A stretch of DNA of 64,000 nucleotides from Thalassotalea sp. LPB0316 (GTDB lineage Bacteria; Pseudomonadota; Gammaproteobacteria; Enterobacterales; Alteromonadaceae), in assembly GCF_014898095.1 (NCBI RefSeq), contig NZ_CP062946.1:1488001-1552000 (forward strand), given 5' to 3'. The notes beneath the pieces are model-generated. The model worked only from the letters and a program-made list of their open reading frames with translations, ran no database searches and was not told the origin of the DNA. The translations under genes and the position numbers were made by a program. This document shows, one piece after another, positions 18,568 to 27,494 of this stretch (its first letter is position 1; each line of letters begins with the position of its first letter).

Positions 18568-20033
18568 ATTTGTTCCCATTGACTGACCGGTTGGCAAGTT
18601 CTGCAATTCGATAAATACAATTGTGTGAGTTGGTGGCAAGCATCGTCACTTGATTGGCTTTTCATCAGGTGCTCGAGAGTTTTCTTTTGCCAGATGGCAC
18701 CAGTGACGCCTGTCGCGAGCCTTTGACGAATAATAGTTAAGAATTTATCAGCTTCTTGTTCGCTAATGTTTAATGAAAGTAGGCCGTCTTTGGCAATGGG
18801 TAAGAGTTTGTCGATAACTTCGGTAATGTTCACTTCACCGACGTGATATTTGTGTTTTAACGGCCAAAGTACTTTTGCCGATAAGCCTGATTGAGCTGCT
18901 CGATAAAAGTTGTATTCGGCATATTGAAAAGGCAAAACACTGGTATAAGCGTCAATATCTTTGGCGACACCTGTGGCAAGGCCGATTGCAAAAGCAGCAT
19001 TGGCTAACATGTCGATACTGGTTGGGCCGGCGGGAATCGCTCTAAACTCGAGACGAATATGGCCATTGCCGTCGTTACAGTAAACTGGTCGGTGCCATGG
19101 CCAAGTCGTACCTAAATGCAATGACAACTCTTTGAGCGGTGGTAATTTTGTCTCGCTTTTAGTGTCAAAAATAACTGGGATCACAGGTTCAAACAGGCAG
19201 ACTGCTTGAGAAAATAATTGCCAAGCACTTCCTTGCAGCCAACCAAAGCCAAAGTTTACCCGCGGTTGCTCTTGCCAAGGCGTACTGTCTGGGCGCCGAA
19301 TATCAATGGATTGTTTAAACAAGGCGATGCGTGTTTCATCCCAAAGTCTTTTACCCAGAAAAACTGAGGAGTTAGCGCTAATCGCGGTAACGAGCGGTAG
19401 CGTCAATTGCGCCGCATTATAGACGGCGGTAAATTGCTCTGGCGCTATCATTAAATGCACTTGGAATGAGGTATTGGCACCCTCTGCGCTAATATCTTCT
19501 AGATCAATAGCGAGTGATTCATCACCGTTAATATTGATTTGAAAAACATCGCCACGGGCTTTGTAGAGATAGTTTGACAAGCAGTGATAGCGAGGAATGT
19601 CGGTCATAAACTCAGCATTAAGGTGCTGTTTTTTTAAGGTCGGTAAAATACCGATTGGCAAGACATTGATATTTAATTGCTCCGCAACGCGCTCAAGGTG
19701 GTCAGTTTTGTCTTGCATTTGCCGTTGAAGTGTTGAAAACGGTGTACCCGCTAAATCAACGGGTGCTAGATTTAATTCTAAATTGTATCGGTTGAGTTCA
19801 GGTTGGTACTGAGGATCATCAAGTGCTTCAAGTAAGGTTTGGTTGGATAAGCTAATATCGCCATTGTCGTCGATTAAATACATTTCAAGCTCGGCGCCAA
19901 ATTTTAATTTGCCACGACCAAAGTTAGGTTGCTGAACAATCTCTTGAAGCGTATCTAGTTGCTCGCGAATTACCTGTTTAAACGTATTAAACTGTGCTTG
20001 ATCAAAACTTACTTGCTCAATGTTTTGCCCCAT
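18558..20033 (-). CDS. GCS2-family carboxylate-amine ligase
   Basis: The 491-residue protein resembles glutamate-cysteine ligase family 2 and related ATP-dependent carboxylate-amine ligases. G-A-E-L-E-M-Y-L-I is the metal- and ATP-binding strand, N-L-E-L-N-L-A-P follows, then A-N-T-S-F-Q-V-H and R-P-D-S-T-P. Near the end of the core comes H-I-R-L-E-F-R-A-I-P-A-G-P-T. Such enzymes join an amine to a carboxylate, often the gamma carboxyl of glutamate. The start at 20033 has AGGAGAG five bases upstream, better than an upstream ATG at 20066. It is coupled to the deacylase gene that follows. Whether it makes gamma-glutamylcysteine is uncertain. Confidence 0.8.
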   Translation of the reverse strand: MGQNIEQVSFDQAQFNTFKQVIREQLDTLQEIVQQPNFGRGKLKFGAELEMYLIDDNGDISLSNQTLLEALDDPQYQPELNRYNLELNLAPVDLAGTPFSTLQRQMQDKTDHLERVAEQLNINVLPIGILPTLKKQHLNAEFMTDIPRYHCLSNYLYKARGDVFQININGDESLAIDLEDISAEGANTSFQVHLMIAPEQFTAVYNAAQLTLPLVTAISANSSVFLGKRLWDETRIALFKQSIDIRRPDSTPWQEQPRVNFGFGWLQGSAWQLFSQAVCLFEPVIPVIFDTKSETKLPPLKELSLHLGTTWPWHRPVYCNDGNGHIRLEFRAIPAGPTSIDMLANAAFAIGLATGVAKDIDAYTSVLPFQYAEYNFYRAAQSGLSAKVLWPLKHKYHVGEVNITEVIDKLLPIAKDGLLSLNISEQEADKFLTIIRQRLATGVTGAIWQKKTLEHLMKSQSSDDACHQLTQLYLSNCRTCQPVSQWEQIWQ

Positions 20034-20221
20034 ATAACTCTCCTGATATCTGCCACCAAAGACCAACTCATTGAGCTTATTAGTTTTTTATATTGGCTCG
20101 GGTTTTTGTCTAGGGGCTATGCAAATAATAGTTCCTATTAACTCATGTTGACATAAAGTGGTTGAGCTCTATTTGATATGAGTCAAAAAACGAACAGTTA
20201 CTTTCGCGGTGAGATAAAAGA

Positions 20222-20241
20222 CAAAGCCCCGATAACGAGGC
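20222..20241 (-). terminator. probable pdxH terminator
   Basis: On the minus strand GCCTCG and CGGGGC pair (with one G-T pair) around TTAT, followed by TTTGTCTTTT, about 35 bases after the pdxH stop. The stem is short. Confidence 0.55.
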
Positions 20242-20275
20242 GTTGATTGAGTATAATTGAATAAGTTATCGCACT

Positions 20276-20929
20276 TTATGGATGGCGCTTGAATACTTTG
20301 GCTTGGTCACCGGTTAAGTCAAAACATAGTCTATCGTGTAGTCTTGATGCTCGACCTTGCCAAAATTCAAAATAATGAGGCTTCACTCTAATGCCACCCC
20401 AAAAATCCGGTAACGGTACTGTCTGATCTTTAAATTTTTCGGTGAAGTGTTTTACGCTATCTTTAAGTTCGTTGTCACTCGCCATTTCTTTACTTTGATG
20501 TGATGCCCATGCCCCGATTTGGCTGCCGCGATCACGTGAGTGAAAGTAACGCTCTGACTGCGCTTTTGAGGTGTGCTCAATGTGCCCTTCAATACGCACT
20601 TGGCGTTGTAGCACCCCCCAGTGAAAGAGCAGAGCGATTTTACTGTTTTCTTCTAGTTGTCGATGCTTGTCACTGCCGTAGTTGGTATAAAAAACAAAGC
20701 CGTCATCGTCAAATGCCTTGAGTAAAACCATACGCGACTTGGGTTGGCCATCTTTACCACAGGTACTAATCGACATAGATTCAGGCAACAAAATACCTGC
20801 TTGATTAGCTTCGTTGAACCATTTAGTAAACAGCTCAAGTGGGGTTGTTTGATGGTCGAGTTCAGGCATTGGCAAGGCAACACCTTGACCAAACGTAAGT
20901 AAACAACGCAGTTTTTCGAGAAAAGTCAT
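20276..20929 (-). CDS. pdxH: pyridoxamine 5'-phosphate oxidase
   Basis: The 217-residue FMN enzyme oxidises pyridoxamine or pyridoxine phosphate to pyridoxal phosphate. Visible are S-R-M-V-L-L-K and F-V-F-Y-T-N-Y-G-S-D-K-H, then L-L-F-H-W-G-V-L-Q-R-Q-V-R-I-E-G. After these come Y-F-H-S-R-D-R-G-S-Q-I-G-A-W-A-S and E-F-W-Q-G-R-A-S-R-L-H-D-R. These cover the FMN and PLP contacts. The C-terminus is a little different from the E. coli enzyme. The start codon lies eleven bases after a hairpin with a T-run (20935-20969) that ends the upstream gene. pdxH must therefore have a promoter inside that hairpin region or depend on read-through. Confidence 0.95.
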   Translation of the reverse strand: MTFLEKLRCLLTFGQGVALPMPELDHQTTPLELFTKWFNEANQAGILLPESMSISTCGKDGQPKSRMVLLKAFDDDGFVFYTNYGSDKHRQLEENSKIALLFHWGVLQRQVRIEGHIEHTSKAQSERYFHSRDRGSQIGAWASHQSKEMASDNELKDSVKHFTEKFKDQTVPLPDFWGGIRVKPHYFEFWQGRASRLHDRLCFDLTGDQAKVFKRHP

Positions 20930-20934
20930 AGCAA

Positions 20935-20969
20935 TAAAAAAGGTGTTAAAAATAATATTCTAACACCTT
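20935..20969 (-). terminator. terminator of the M20 hydrolase gene, just before pdxH
   Basis: On the minus strand AAGGTGTTA and TAACACCTT form a perfect nine-base stem followed by TTTTTTATT, 25 bases after the M20 stop. The T-run ends within a few bases of the pdxH start codon, so it could also act as an attenuator for pdxH. Confidence 0.75.
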
Positions 20970-20993
20970 ATACCGATTATAGAATTATCTAGA

Positions 20994-22307
20994 TCAATGA
21001 TTTTTCATATAATCTATTGTTAAGTTACTTAATAATTTAACGCCAAGCGACATACCGCTTTCGTCAATTTTAAACTCTGGGGTGTGATGGCCTGGCGCTT
21101 GGTCAGCGGGAATGTCGCGACTCTTACCGCCAACAAATAAATACAAACCTGGCACTTGCTCTTGGAAGAACGAGAAATCTTCTGCGCCAGTCACTGCTTT
21201 ACTTAGCTTAACATTCTCGTCACCAGCAGTGGCTTTGAGCACGGGTAACATTTCACGCATTAACTCAGGTTGGTTGTAAGTGATTGGGTACTGGTAATCC
21301 AAGGGCAGTGTAACTTCGGCTGTGGCATTCATACTGGTGGCAATTGCGTTAACTTTGCGGTGCACAGCTTCGTGAATGTGTTTACGTGTATCTGGATTTA
21401 AGCTGCGAATCGTGCCGATCATTTCAACTTGATTTGGAATGATATTCGAGCGGTTACCACCGGTAATCTTACCAACACTGACCACCGCTGCACTATCAAT
21501 TAACTCGACTTCTCGACTGACAATGGTTTGCAGACCCATAATGATCTGTGCAGAGGTCACAATAGGATCCGCGCTTAACCAAGGGTAGGCGCCGTGCGAT
21601 TGCTTGCCATTAACAACGATTTTAAATGGATCAACTGCGGCCATAATACCGCCTTCTTTATAATGGACCGTACCAACGTCTTTGTCAGAAGATATGTGTA
21701 AGCCAAAAATAACATCTACGTCAGGGTTTTTCAGTACACCTTCTTTGACCATAACTTCAGCGCCGCCAACTTCACCTGCTGGCGCACCTTCTTCAGCGGG
21801 TTGGAAGATAAATTTAATCTTACCTCTTAGTTGATCTTTCATTTGAGTAAGAATCGTTGCTGCGCCCATGAGCATGGCAATATGGGTATCATGACCACAG
21901 GCATGCATAACGCCTACTTGATTACCGTCGAGCTCGCCGATAGCTTTAGAAGCAAACGCTAAGCCGGTATTTTCCGTAACGGGTAAGCCATCGATATCGG
22001 CGCGCAGTGCTATCGTTGGCCCTGGTTTGCCCGTATCGAGTAAACCAACTACCCCTGTTTTTGCAATCCCCGTTGTGACCTCGAGATTTAATCCTTGTAA
22101 AAACTCGGCGATAGTTTTCGCTGTTTCAAACTCGCGGTTAGATAGTTCAGGGTGTTGATGAAAATGACGGCGCCACTTAATGACATCAGCTTCGATGTTA
22201 TCGGCAATTTTGGCGACTTGTTGAGTGTCAGCAAACGCTGGAGCAGCGAAAGATGTGCCAGCTAGTACTAGGCTAGCGATGAGTGTTTTTTTCATTGGTA
22301 ATGCCAT
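20994..22307 (-). CDS. periplasmic M20-family amidohydrolase
   Basis: The 437-residue enzyme has a signal peptide (S-L-V-L-A-G-T-S-F-A-A-P-A-F-A, cleaved before D-T-Q). Metal-binding motifs of M20D amidohydrolases are present: H-H-F-H-Q-H-P-E-L-S-N, V-M-H-A-C-G-H-D-T-H, F-Q-P-A-E-E-G and T-G-A-E-D-F-S-F-F. Related enzymes are hippurate hydrolases and N-acyl-L-amino acid amidohydrolases. The secreted location suggests scavenging of N-acyl amino acids or peptides. The start could be the fifth codon (M-K-K-T at 22295); neither has a clear ribosome-binding site. It is a single-gene unit ended by the hairpin before pdxH. Confidence 0.9.
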   Translation of the reverse strand: MALPMKKTLIASLVLAGTSFAAPAFADTQQVAKIADNIEADVIKWRRHFHQHPELSNREFETAKTIAEFLQGLNLEVTTGIAKTGVVGLLDTGKPGPTIALRADIDGLPVTENTGLAFASKAIGELDGNQVGVMHACGHDTHIAMLMGAATILTQMKDQLRGKIKFIFQPAEEGAPAGEVGGAEVMVKEGVLKNPDVDVIFGLHISSDKDVGTVHYKEGGIMAAVDPFKIVVNGKQSHGAYPWLSADPIVTSAQIIMGLQTIVSREVELIDSAAVVSVGKITGGNRSNIIPNQVEMIGTIRSLNPDTRKHIHEAVHRKVNAIATSMNATAEVTLPLDYQYPITYNQPELMREMLPVLKATAGDENVKLSKAVTGAEDFSFFQEQVPGLYLFVGGKSRDIPADQAPGHHTPEFKIDESGMSLGVKLLSNLTIDYMKNH

Positions 22308-22375
22308 TTTTATTGTTAATTTATGACATTACCTTACTGAAATAAACGCATGATAGCTATTAAAAAACAATAAAA

Positions 22376-22555
22376 TTAGAGCTCCCAGTCATCGGTGTCA
22401 TCTAATAATAATTTGAGTCTTTTTTGTTCGAGTATATCGTCAATCCGCTTGCGAGCAATTGAATTTCTTTTATCTTGCTCATCCTGTAAAAAGCGTTGGT
22501 CTTGCTCGTTAAATTCTTCAGTGTTGTTTAAATTTTCAAGTTCGTGGTTATTCAT
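22376..22555 (-). CDS. PA3496-like small protein, 59 residues
   Basis: A short frame preceded by AGGTGA encodes a highly charged 59-residue protein. Its C-terminal half, R-K-R-I-D-D-I-L-E-Q-K-R-L-K-L-L-L-D-D-T-D-D-W, resembles the conserved end of the PA3496 family, described as putative envelope integrity proteins. The first half is acidic and low in complexity. It has no signal peptide or membrane segment. It lies between the nap operon terminator and the M20 gene, on the same strand. Confidence 0.7.
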   Translation of the reverse strand: MNNHELENLNNTEEFNEQDQRFLQDEQDKRNSIARKRIDDILEQKRLKLLLDDTDDWEL

Positions 22556-22688
22556 AGTTCACCTACAAAATGGCCTAAACAATGATGCGATTATCTTTAA
22601 TCGGCATAACTTGAAAATAGTCAAAAATTTTAGAAGTGTTAAATAAATATTTGTATTTTTATGTAATTGTAAAAGTTTTCAGATCAAA

Positions 22689-22721
22689 AAAGCCGGAAAT
22701 TTACGTCTCATTTCCGGCTTT
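22689..22721 (-). terminator. nap operon terminator
   Basis: AAAGCCGGAAAT and ATTTCCGGCTTT form a perfect 12-base stem with a nine-base loop. On the minus strand it is followed by TTTTTTGATCT, about 30 bases after the napC stop. Confidence 0.85.
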
Positions 22722-22749
22722 GCTATTTGGTATAGCTTGTACTTTACTG

Positions 22750-23343
22750 TTACCAGCCCTCAACACCTTTCATATCAGGCAGTTGATGAGCAATGCCTTT
22801 GTGGCAGTCGATACAGGTTTTTTCACCGCTCGCCAACGAGGTTGAATGCATCTCTGCTGCGCGGTTACTTTGTGCGGTAAAATCCATATAATCAAAGTTA
22901 TGACAGTTACGGCACTCTAGCGAGTCATTAGCTTTTAACCTTGCCCATTCGTGTTCTGCTAACTCACGGCGCTTGGCGAGAAACTTCTCTCGGGTGTTAA
23001 TGGTGCCAAATATTTTACCCCAAACTTCTTTCGAAGCTTGCATTTTCCGAGCTATCTTATTGGTCCACTTGTGCGGCACGTGGCAATCAGGGCACGTTGC
23101 GCGAACACCAGAACGGTTAGTAAAGTGAATGGTAGGTTTTAGCTCAGCATAGACATTGCTCTCCATCTCATGGCACGAAATACAAAATTCTTCAGTATTA
23201 GTAAGCTCTAATGAAGTGTTAAATGCACCCCAGAAGATAATGCCGGCAATAAAGCCACCAAAAGTCAGAAACCCTAAGCTGTAGTATTTACTCGGGGTTG
23301 AGAGCGTATGCCAAAACTCTTTCAGTTTTTTCATTAATTTCAT
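22750..23343 (-). CDS. napC: NapC/NirT-family tetraheme cytochrome c
   Basis: The 197-residue protein has an N-terminal membrane helix (residues about 17-40) and four C-x-x-C-H heme sites: C-I-S-C-H, C-P-D-C-H, C-R-N-C-H and C-I-D-C-H. NapC takes electrons from the quinol pool and passes them to NapB/NapA in the periplasm. It is the last gene of the operon, ten bases after napB. No napG or napH is present, so quinol oxidation depends on NapC. Confidence 0.96.
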   Translation of the reverse strand: MKLMKKLKEFWHTLSTPSKYYSLGFLTFGGFIAGIIFWGAFNTSLELTNTEEFCISCHEMESNVYAELKPTIHFTNRSGVRATCPDCHVPHKWTNKIARKMQASKEVWGKIFGTINTREKFLAKRRELAEHEWARLKANDSLECRNCHNFDYMDFTAQSNRAAEMHSTSLASGEKTCIDCHKGIAHQLPDMKGVEGW

Positions 23344-23352
23344 GGCCGCTCC

Positions 23353-23817
23353 TTATTGAGAGTCCGATTTGGCTTTCATCAACTGATGCATATCAACAAA
23401 GGTATTGTCGACCAGCGGTTTAGCGTTTTGCTGGGTCACGTGACACTGGCTACAAAAATAACGCCTTGGTGAAATCTCTGCCAAGAAGTTACCATCTCTG
23501 TCCATAAAGTGAGTAACACTTACCATTGGCGCTTGTGATTCACCTGTACGCGTGCGACTGTGACAAGACATACATTTGTTGGTGTTTAAGTTAACCTCAT
23601 AATTTCTAATGGTATGAGGAATAATGGGTGGCTGCATTGGGTAGTTACGAGCCTGTTTTATGTCGGTATTTTCAACCTTGTACATTTTGTTTGGTGTTTT
23701 TTGCTGTTCGATCTTCGTCGCATTACGCAAGGTTGAAATTTCTTGTTTTTCATTGGCAATAACTAGGCCTGAACATGCAATACTGGCGATTAAAAGCCCT
23801 TTGATAATAGTTTTCAT
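23353..23817 (-). CDS. napB: periplasmic nitrate reductase diheme cytochrome subunit
   Basis: The 154-residue protein has a signal peptide (I-A-S-I-A-C-S-G-L-V-I-A-N) and two C-x-x-C-H heme motifs (C-M-S-C-H and C-S-Q-C-H). The P-P-x-I-P-H segment lies between the signal and the first heme. NapB carries electrons to the catalytic subunit NapA. It lies ten bases after napA and ten before napC. Confidence 0.95.
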   Translation of the reverse strand: MKTIIKGLLIASIACSGLVIANEKQEISTLRNATKIEQQKTPNKMYKVENTDIKQARNYPMQPPIIPHTIRNYEVNLNTNKCMSCHSRTRTGESQAPMVSVTHFMDRDGNFLAEISPRRYFCSQCHVTQQNAKPLVDNTFVDMHQLMKAKSDSQ

Positions 23818-23827
23818 GGTTATCTCC

Positions 23828-26323
23828 TTATGCCTTCATCACTTTAACCGCACATTTCTTGAAGTCAGTTTCTTTTGACAACGGATCTGTAGCATCAAGT
23901 GTTACTTTGTTTACCAAGCGACGAGCATCAAACCAAGGCATAAAGACTAACCCTTTTGGTGGTTTATTGCGGCCTCGCGTTTCAACTCGGGTTTCTACTT
24001 GACCGCGACGAGAGACTATTTTTACTAGATCTCCTCGGCGTAAACCTCTGTCTTTGGCGTCATCAGGGTGCATATAGATAAGTGCGTCTGGCATCGATTT
24101 ATAAAGCTCAGGCACGCGTTGTGTCATTGAGCCTGAGTGCCAATGCTCTAACACACGACCGGTTGATAACCATAAATCATACTCGCGATCAGGTGACTCT
24201 GCTGGCGGCTCATAAGGCAGGGCAAAGATTACTGCTCGACCATCTGGCTTGCCATAAAATTCAAAGTCTTTTCCTTTACCAACGTACGGATCGTAGCCTT
24301 CTTTAAAGCGCCATTGGGTTTCTTTGCCATCGACCACCGGCCAACGCAAGCCACGTGTTTCGTGATAAGTTTCATAAGGTGCTAAATCATGGGCTTTACC
24401 GCGACCAAAGGCGGCATATTCTTCAAACAAGCCTTTTTGTAGGTAGAAACCAAAGTGGCGAGATTCGTCGTTTAATCTATCGTCTGGCACTTCACTTAAG
24501 GCATATTTATTGACTTGGCCATTGGCGAACAGTACGTCAAATAAAGTCTTTCCTTTGTAGCTAGGGTTGTCGTCTAAAATCTCTTTTGGCCAAGTTTCAT
24601 CAGTGGTGAAGCGTTTTGAAAATTCAACGGTTTGCCATAAGTCAGATTTAGCGCCTTTAGGTGCTTCAACCATTTGATACCAAGCTTGCGTGCGGCGCTC
24701 AGCATTACCGTATACCCCCTCTTTTTCTACCCACATCGCCGTTGGTAAAATCAAATCTGCGGCTTGGGCAGTGACTGTTGGGTAGGGATCTGAAACGACA
24801 ATAAAGTTTTTCGGATTGCGGTAGCCAGGGTAACCTTCTTCCATCATGTTGGCCGCTGCTTGCATGTTGTTATTACATTGCACCCAGTAGAAGTTTAATT
24901 TGCCATCTTTGAGCATGCGGTTTTGTAGTACAGCGTGATACCCAGGTTTTGGCGGAATGATACCGTATGGGATTTTCCACTTCTCTTCAGAGAATTTACG
25001 GTGTTTGGGATTAGCAACGACCATGTCCGCTGGTAAACGGTGAGAAAAGGTACCAACCTCACGCGCAGTGCCACAGGCCGATGGTTGACCAGTTAATGAA
25101 AATGGGCTGTTACCCGGCGTCGATATTTTACCGGTTAATAAATGGATGTTATAAACTAGGTTATTGGCCCAAACACCACGCGTGTGTTGGTTGAAGCCCA
25201 TGGTCCAGAAAGAGCATACCTTGGTTTTAGGATCAGCGTATAGCTCCGCTAATTCGACGAGTTTGTTTTCTGGTACGCCTGAGAGTTTAGCGGTGTATTC
25301 GAGGGTGTAACTACTGACGAATTCTGCGTATTGTTCGAAATCAATCGCCGTTGAACCACCTGCTTTATCGGCATTTTTCGCGCGTTTTTCTAATGGGTGA
25401 TCTGGGCGTAAGCCATAACCGATATCGGTATTGCCCATTCTAAAATTAGTGTGCTTATTAACGAAATCTTTGTTAACGCGATCGGTTTGAATAATGTAAT
25501 TGGCAATAAAGTTTAAAATGGCTAAATCGGTTTGTGGCACAAAAATCATACCGTTGTCGGCTAGCTCAAAACTTCTATGTTCGTAGGTTGATAGCACTGC
25601 GACTTTAACGTGCGGGGCACTTAAACGGCGGTCGGTAATTCGCGTCCATAAAATAGGGTGCATTTCTGCCATGTTAGAGCCCCACAATACGCAAGCATCG
25701 GTGTGCTCCATATCATCGTAGCAACCCATCGGCTCATCAATACCGAAAGTGCGCATAAAGCCACCAACGGCCGATGCCATACAGTGGCGCGCGTTAGGAT
25801 CGATATTGTTACTTCTAAATCCCGCTTTGTATAACTTAGCAGCCGCATAGCCTTCAAACACTGTCCACTGGCCTGAGCCAAACATCCCCACGCCAGTAGG
25901 GCCTATATCTTTAAGCGCTTTTTTGGCTTTTTCTTCCATGATGTCGAAAGCTTGTTCCCATGACACCGGCGTAAATTCACCATCTTTATCGTAGCGACCA
26001 TTCTTCATGCGCAATAACGGTGAAGTCAGGCGATCTTTACCGTACATAATTTTTGATAAAAAGTAGCCTTTAACGCAATTTAAGCCTTTATTAACGGGGG
26101 ACTTAATGTCGCCGTGCGTAGCCACGACTTTACCGTCCATTACCCCGACATTAACACTACAGCCTGTACCACAGAATCGGCATGGCGCTTTGTCCCATTT
26201 TAATTTTGTTATATCACTGCTAGTAATCAGGTTTGATGCAACGGAGGGTACCGAAACACCGGCAACGGCAGCAGCAGCGGCAACAGCATTAGCTTTGATA
26301 AACTCTCGGCGATTAATCGTCAT
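23828..26323 (-). CDS. napA: periplasmic nitrate reductase catalytic subunit
   Basis: The 831-residue molybdoenzyme has a twin-arginine signal (N-R-R-E-F-I-K, then an alanine-rich stretch). A 4Fe-4S cluster is bound by C48, C51, C55 and C83 (C-R-F-C-G-T-G-C ... N-C-V-K-G), and the molybdenum ligand is probably C181 (H-C-M-A-S-A). It reduces nitrate to nitrite in the periplasm with electrons from NapB. The gene is preceded by napD, whose product binds the twin-arginine signal. Confidence 0.99.
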   Translation of the reverse strand: MTINRREFIKANAVAAAAAVAGVSVPSVASNLITSSDITKLKWDKAPCRFCGTGCSVNVGVMDGKVVATHGDIKSPVNKGLNCVKGYFLSKIMYGKDRLTSPLLRMKNGRYDKDGEFTPVSWEQAFDIMEEKAKKALKDIGPTGVGMFGSGQWTVFEGYAAAKLYKAGFRSNNIDPNARHCMASAVGGFMRTFGIDEPMGCYDDMEHTDACVLWGSNMAEMHPILWTRITDRRLSAPHVKVAVLSTYEHRSFELADNGMIFVPQTDLAILNFIANYIIQTDRVNKDFVNKHTNFRMGNTDIGYGLRPDHPLEKRAKNADKAGGSTAIDFEQYAEFVSSYTLEYTAKLSGVPENKLVELAELYADPKTKVCSFWTMGFNQHTRGVWANNLVYNIHLLTGKISTPGNSPFSLTGQPSACGTAREVGTFSHRLPADMVVANPKHRKFSEEKWKIPYGIIPPKPGYHAVLQNRMLKDGKLNFYWVQCNNNMQAAANMMEEGYPGYRNPKNFIVVSDPYPTVTAQAADLILPTAMWVEKEGVYGNAERRTQAWYQMVEAPKGAKSDLWQTVEFSKRFTTDETWPKEILDDNPSYKGKTLFDVLFANGQVNKYALSEVPDDRLNDESRHFGFYLQKGLFEEYAAFGRGKAHDLAPYETYHETRGLRWPVVDGKETQWRFKEGYDPYVGKGKDFEFYGKPDGRAVIFALPYEPPAESPDREYDLWLSTGRVLEHWHSGSMTQRVPELYKSMPDALIYMHPDDAKDRGLRRGDLVKIVSRRGQVETRVETRGRNKPPKGLVFMPWFDARRLVNKVTLDATDPLSKETDFKKCAVKVMKA

Positions 26324-26342
26324 GGTTTCACCTTGTCCTTAA

Positions 26343-26603
26343 TTATGAAGCTTGTTGTTCATTTAAATATTGATGATACACAGGTGATAACGACATCACT
26401 TTTTTGTGTATCTGAATGGGCGCAATGAGATGGTCTACTGCTTTATGAGAACTGGCTTCGATGGTGAAGACAATTTTTCCATCCTCGCTAACAGCGTGAA
26501 CTTGGCCACCCTGCTGTAAATTGATGAGCTCGCTCAATTCGTCGATATCCTCAGGCATCACGTGCGCGACGAAGCTAGCGACATGGTATTCAACGTTATT
26601 CAT
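26343..26603 (-). CDS. napD: NapD chaperone for NapA
   Basis: The 86-residue cytoplasmic chaperone begins M-N-N-V-E-Y-H-V-A-S-F-V-A-H-V. It has the ferredoxin-like fold pattern of NapD proteins and binds the NapA signal peptide to control its export. The start at 26603 has GAGAG upstream and overlaps the end of napF by eight bases. A longer frame to 26657 is an artefact of that overlap. The ribosome-binding region is identical to that of napE. Confidence 0.92.
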   Translation of the reverse strand: MNNVEYHVASFVAHVMPEDIDELSELINLQQGGQVHAVSEDGKIVFTIEASSHKAVDHLIAPIQIHKKVMSLSPVYHQYLNEQQAS

Positions 26604-27108
26604 AACAACTCTCTGTTTGTAGTAGTGTGATTGCCTCTTGTGGGCAGGTCGATACACAGGCTCCGCAGGCAGTGCAATCTTGTTGAATGATTTCTGGTTG
26701 TGGCACTTGGTTGGCTAGCAGGGGAAATTTTATTGCTTGGGCATCGCAAATATCCCGACAGCTTTGACAATAGATGTTGCTTTTTGCCAAACACTTGTCG
26801 GTTATCTCGAGCTCTGCTTGCCACGGCCTAGTTTTATCTGGATCGTCAAACATATCGACGTCGCAGGCTTCGACACACTTTTGGCAAAACGTGCATTCGT
26901 TTACGGTAAAGTCAACATAGGGAAAACCTTGGCGATCGCGTTTAATAATGCTAGTTTCACACACTGCTATACACTGTTTGCATTGCGTACAGTTTTCGGT
27001 GAAGTTCGTTTCACTTTTCGACCAAGGTAATCTAAATGTTGTCGGTTTTTCTTTGTTGGCCGCAGCTGTGAAAAAGCGCCTGCGGGCAACGTCAATCGAT
27101 TCAACCAT
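26596..27108 (-). CDS. napF: ferredoxin-type protein NapF
   Basis: The 170-residue protein has cysteine groups for 4Fe-4S clusters: C-T-Q-C-K-Q-C, C-T-F-C-Q-K-C, Y-C-Q-S-C-R-D-I-C and C-T-A-C-G-A-C-V-S-T-C-P. NapF helps to assemble the NapA iron-sulfur cluster in the cytoplasm. It overlaps napD by eight bases. The N-terminus includes R-R-R-F-F-T-A-A, typical of NapF. Confidence 0.95.
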   Translation of the reverse strand: MVESIDVARRRFFTAAANKEKPTTFRLPWSKSETNFTENCTQCKQCIAVCETSIIKRDRQGFPYVDFTVNECTFCQKCVEACDVDMFDDPDKTRPWQAELEITDKCLAKSNIYCQSCRDICDAQAIKFPLLANQVPQPEIIQQDCTACGACVSTCPQEAITLLQTESCYE

Positions 27109-27123
27109 TTATTTACTTCGCCT

Positions 27124-27290
27124 TTAACTGCTCGGTGGGCCAGTTAAGATTTGGCTGATCCAAATAGTAAAACCCAGTACGCCGACAATGATTACCGATA
27201 GAATAGGCGCTAAAAAAACCGTTAGAAAGATAAACATATTTCTTTCTTTGCGCTTTGTTGTTGCTTCATCTTCACTCAATGTACTCATAA
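27124..27290 (-). CDS. napE: NapE membrane protein, reading frame broken at an A-run
   Basis: NapE is a small single-helix membrane protein of the nap operon, function poorly known. From the ATG at 27290 (GAGAG upstream) the frame reads M-S-T-L-S-E-D-E-A-T-T-K-R-K-E-R-K and then stops after five unrelated residues. One frame back, the sequence continues M-F-I-F-L-T-V-F-L-A-P-I-L-S-V, the membrane helix, and L-T-G-P-P-S-S to the stop at 27124. That is the normal NapE ending. The break is at AAAAA (27239-27243); one extra A would restore a 55-residue protein. It could be a true mutation, a sequencing error, or slippage. A start at ATG 27237 would give a 37-residue shorter form. Confidence 0.7.
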
Positions 27291-27416
27291 CAACTCTCTG
27301 TTTTAATTATTGATTGTTACAACGTGAATAAAATGTTGTTTATTAATTAACCATATTATGTCAGGAGCAAATGTACAACGAATCTTTTAGGGAGATCCTG
27401 ACAAACATATCATTTT

Positions 27417-27430
27417 ATGTTCTAGATCAA
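27417..27430 (-). promoter_or_regulatory. candidate FNR/EtrA site upstream of napE
   Basis: On the minus strand the sequence is TTGATCTAGAACAT, compared with the FNR consensus TTGAT-N4-ATCAA. The first half matches perfectly and the second 3 of 5. It is about 127 bases upstream of napE, in the divergent region shared with tmcA. An FNR site would fit nitrate respiration under low oxygen. Tentative. Confidence 0.4.
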
Positions 27431-27494
27431 GTGTAGTTTAGATTTGCTGATATGGCTGATAGACTAGCGTTTATTTTTCGCTGAAACGCTAATT

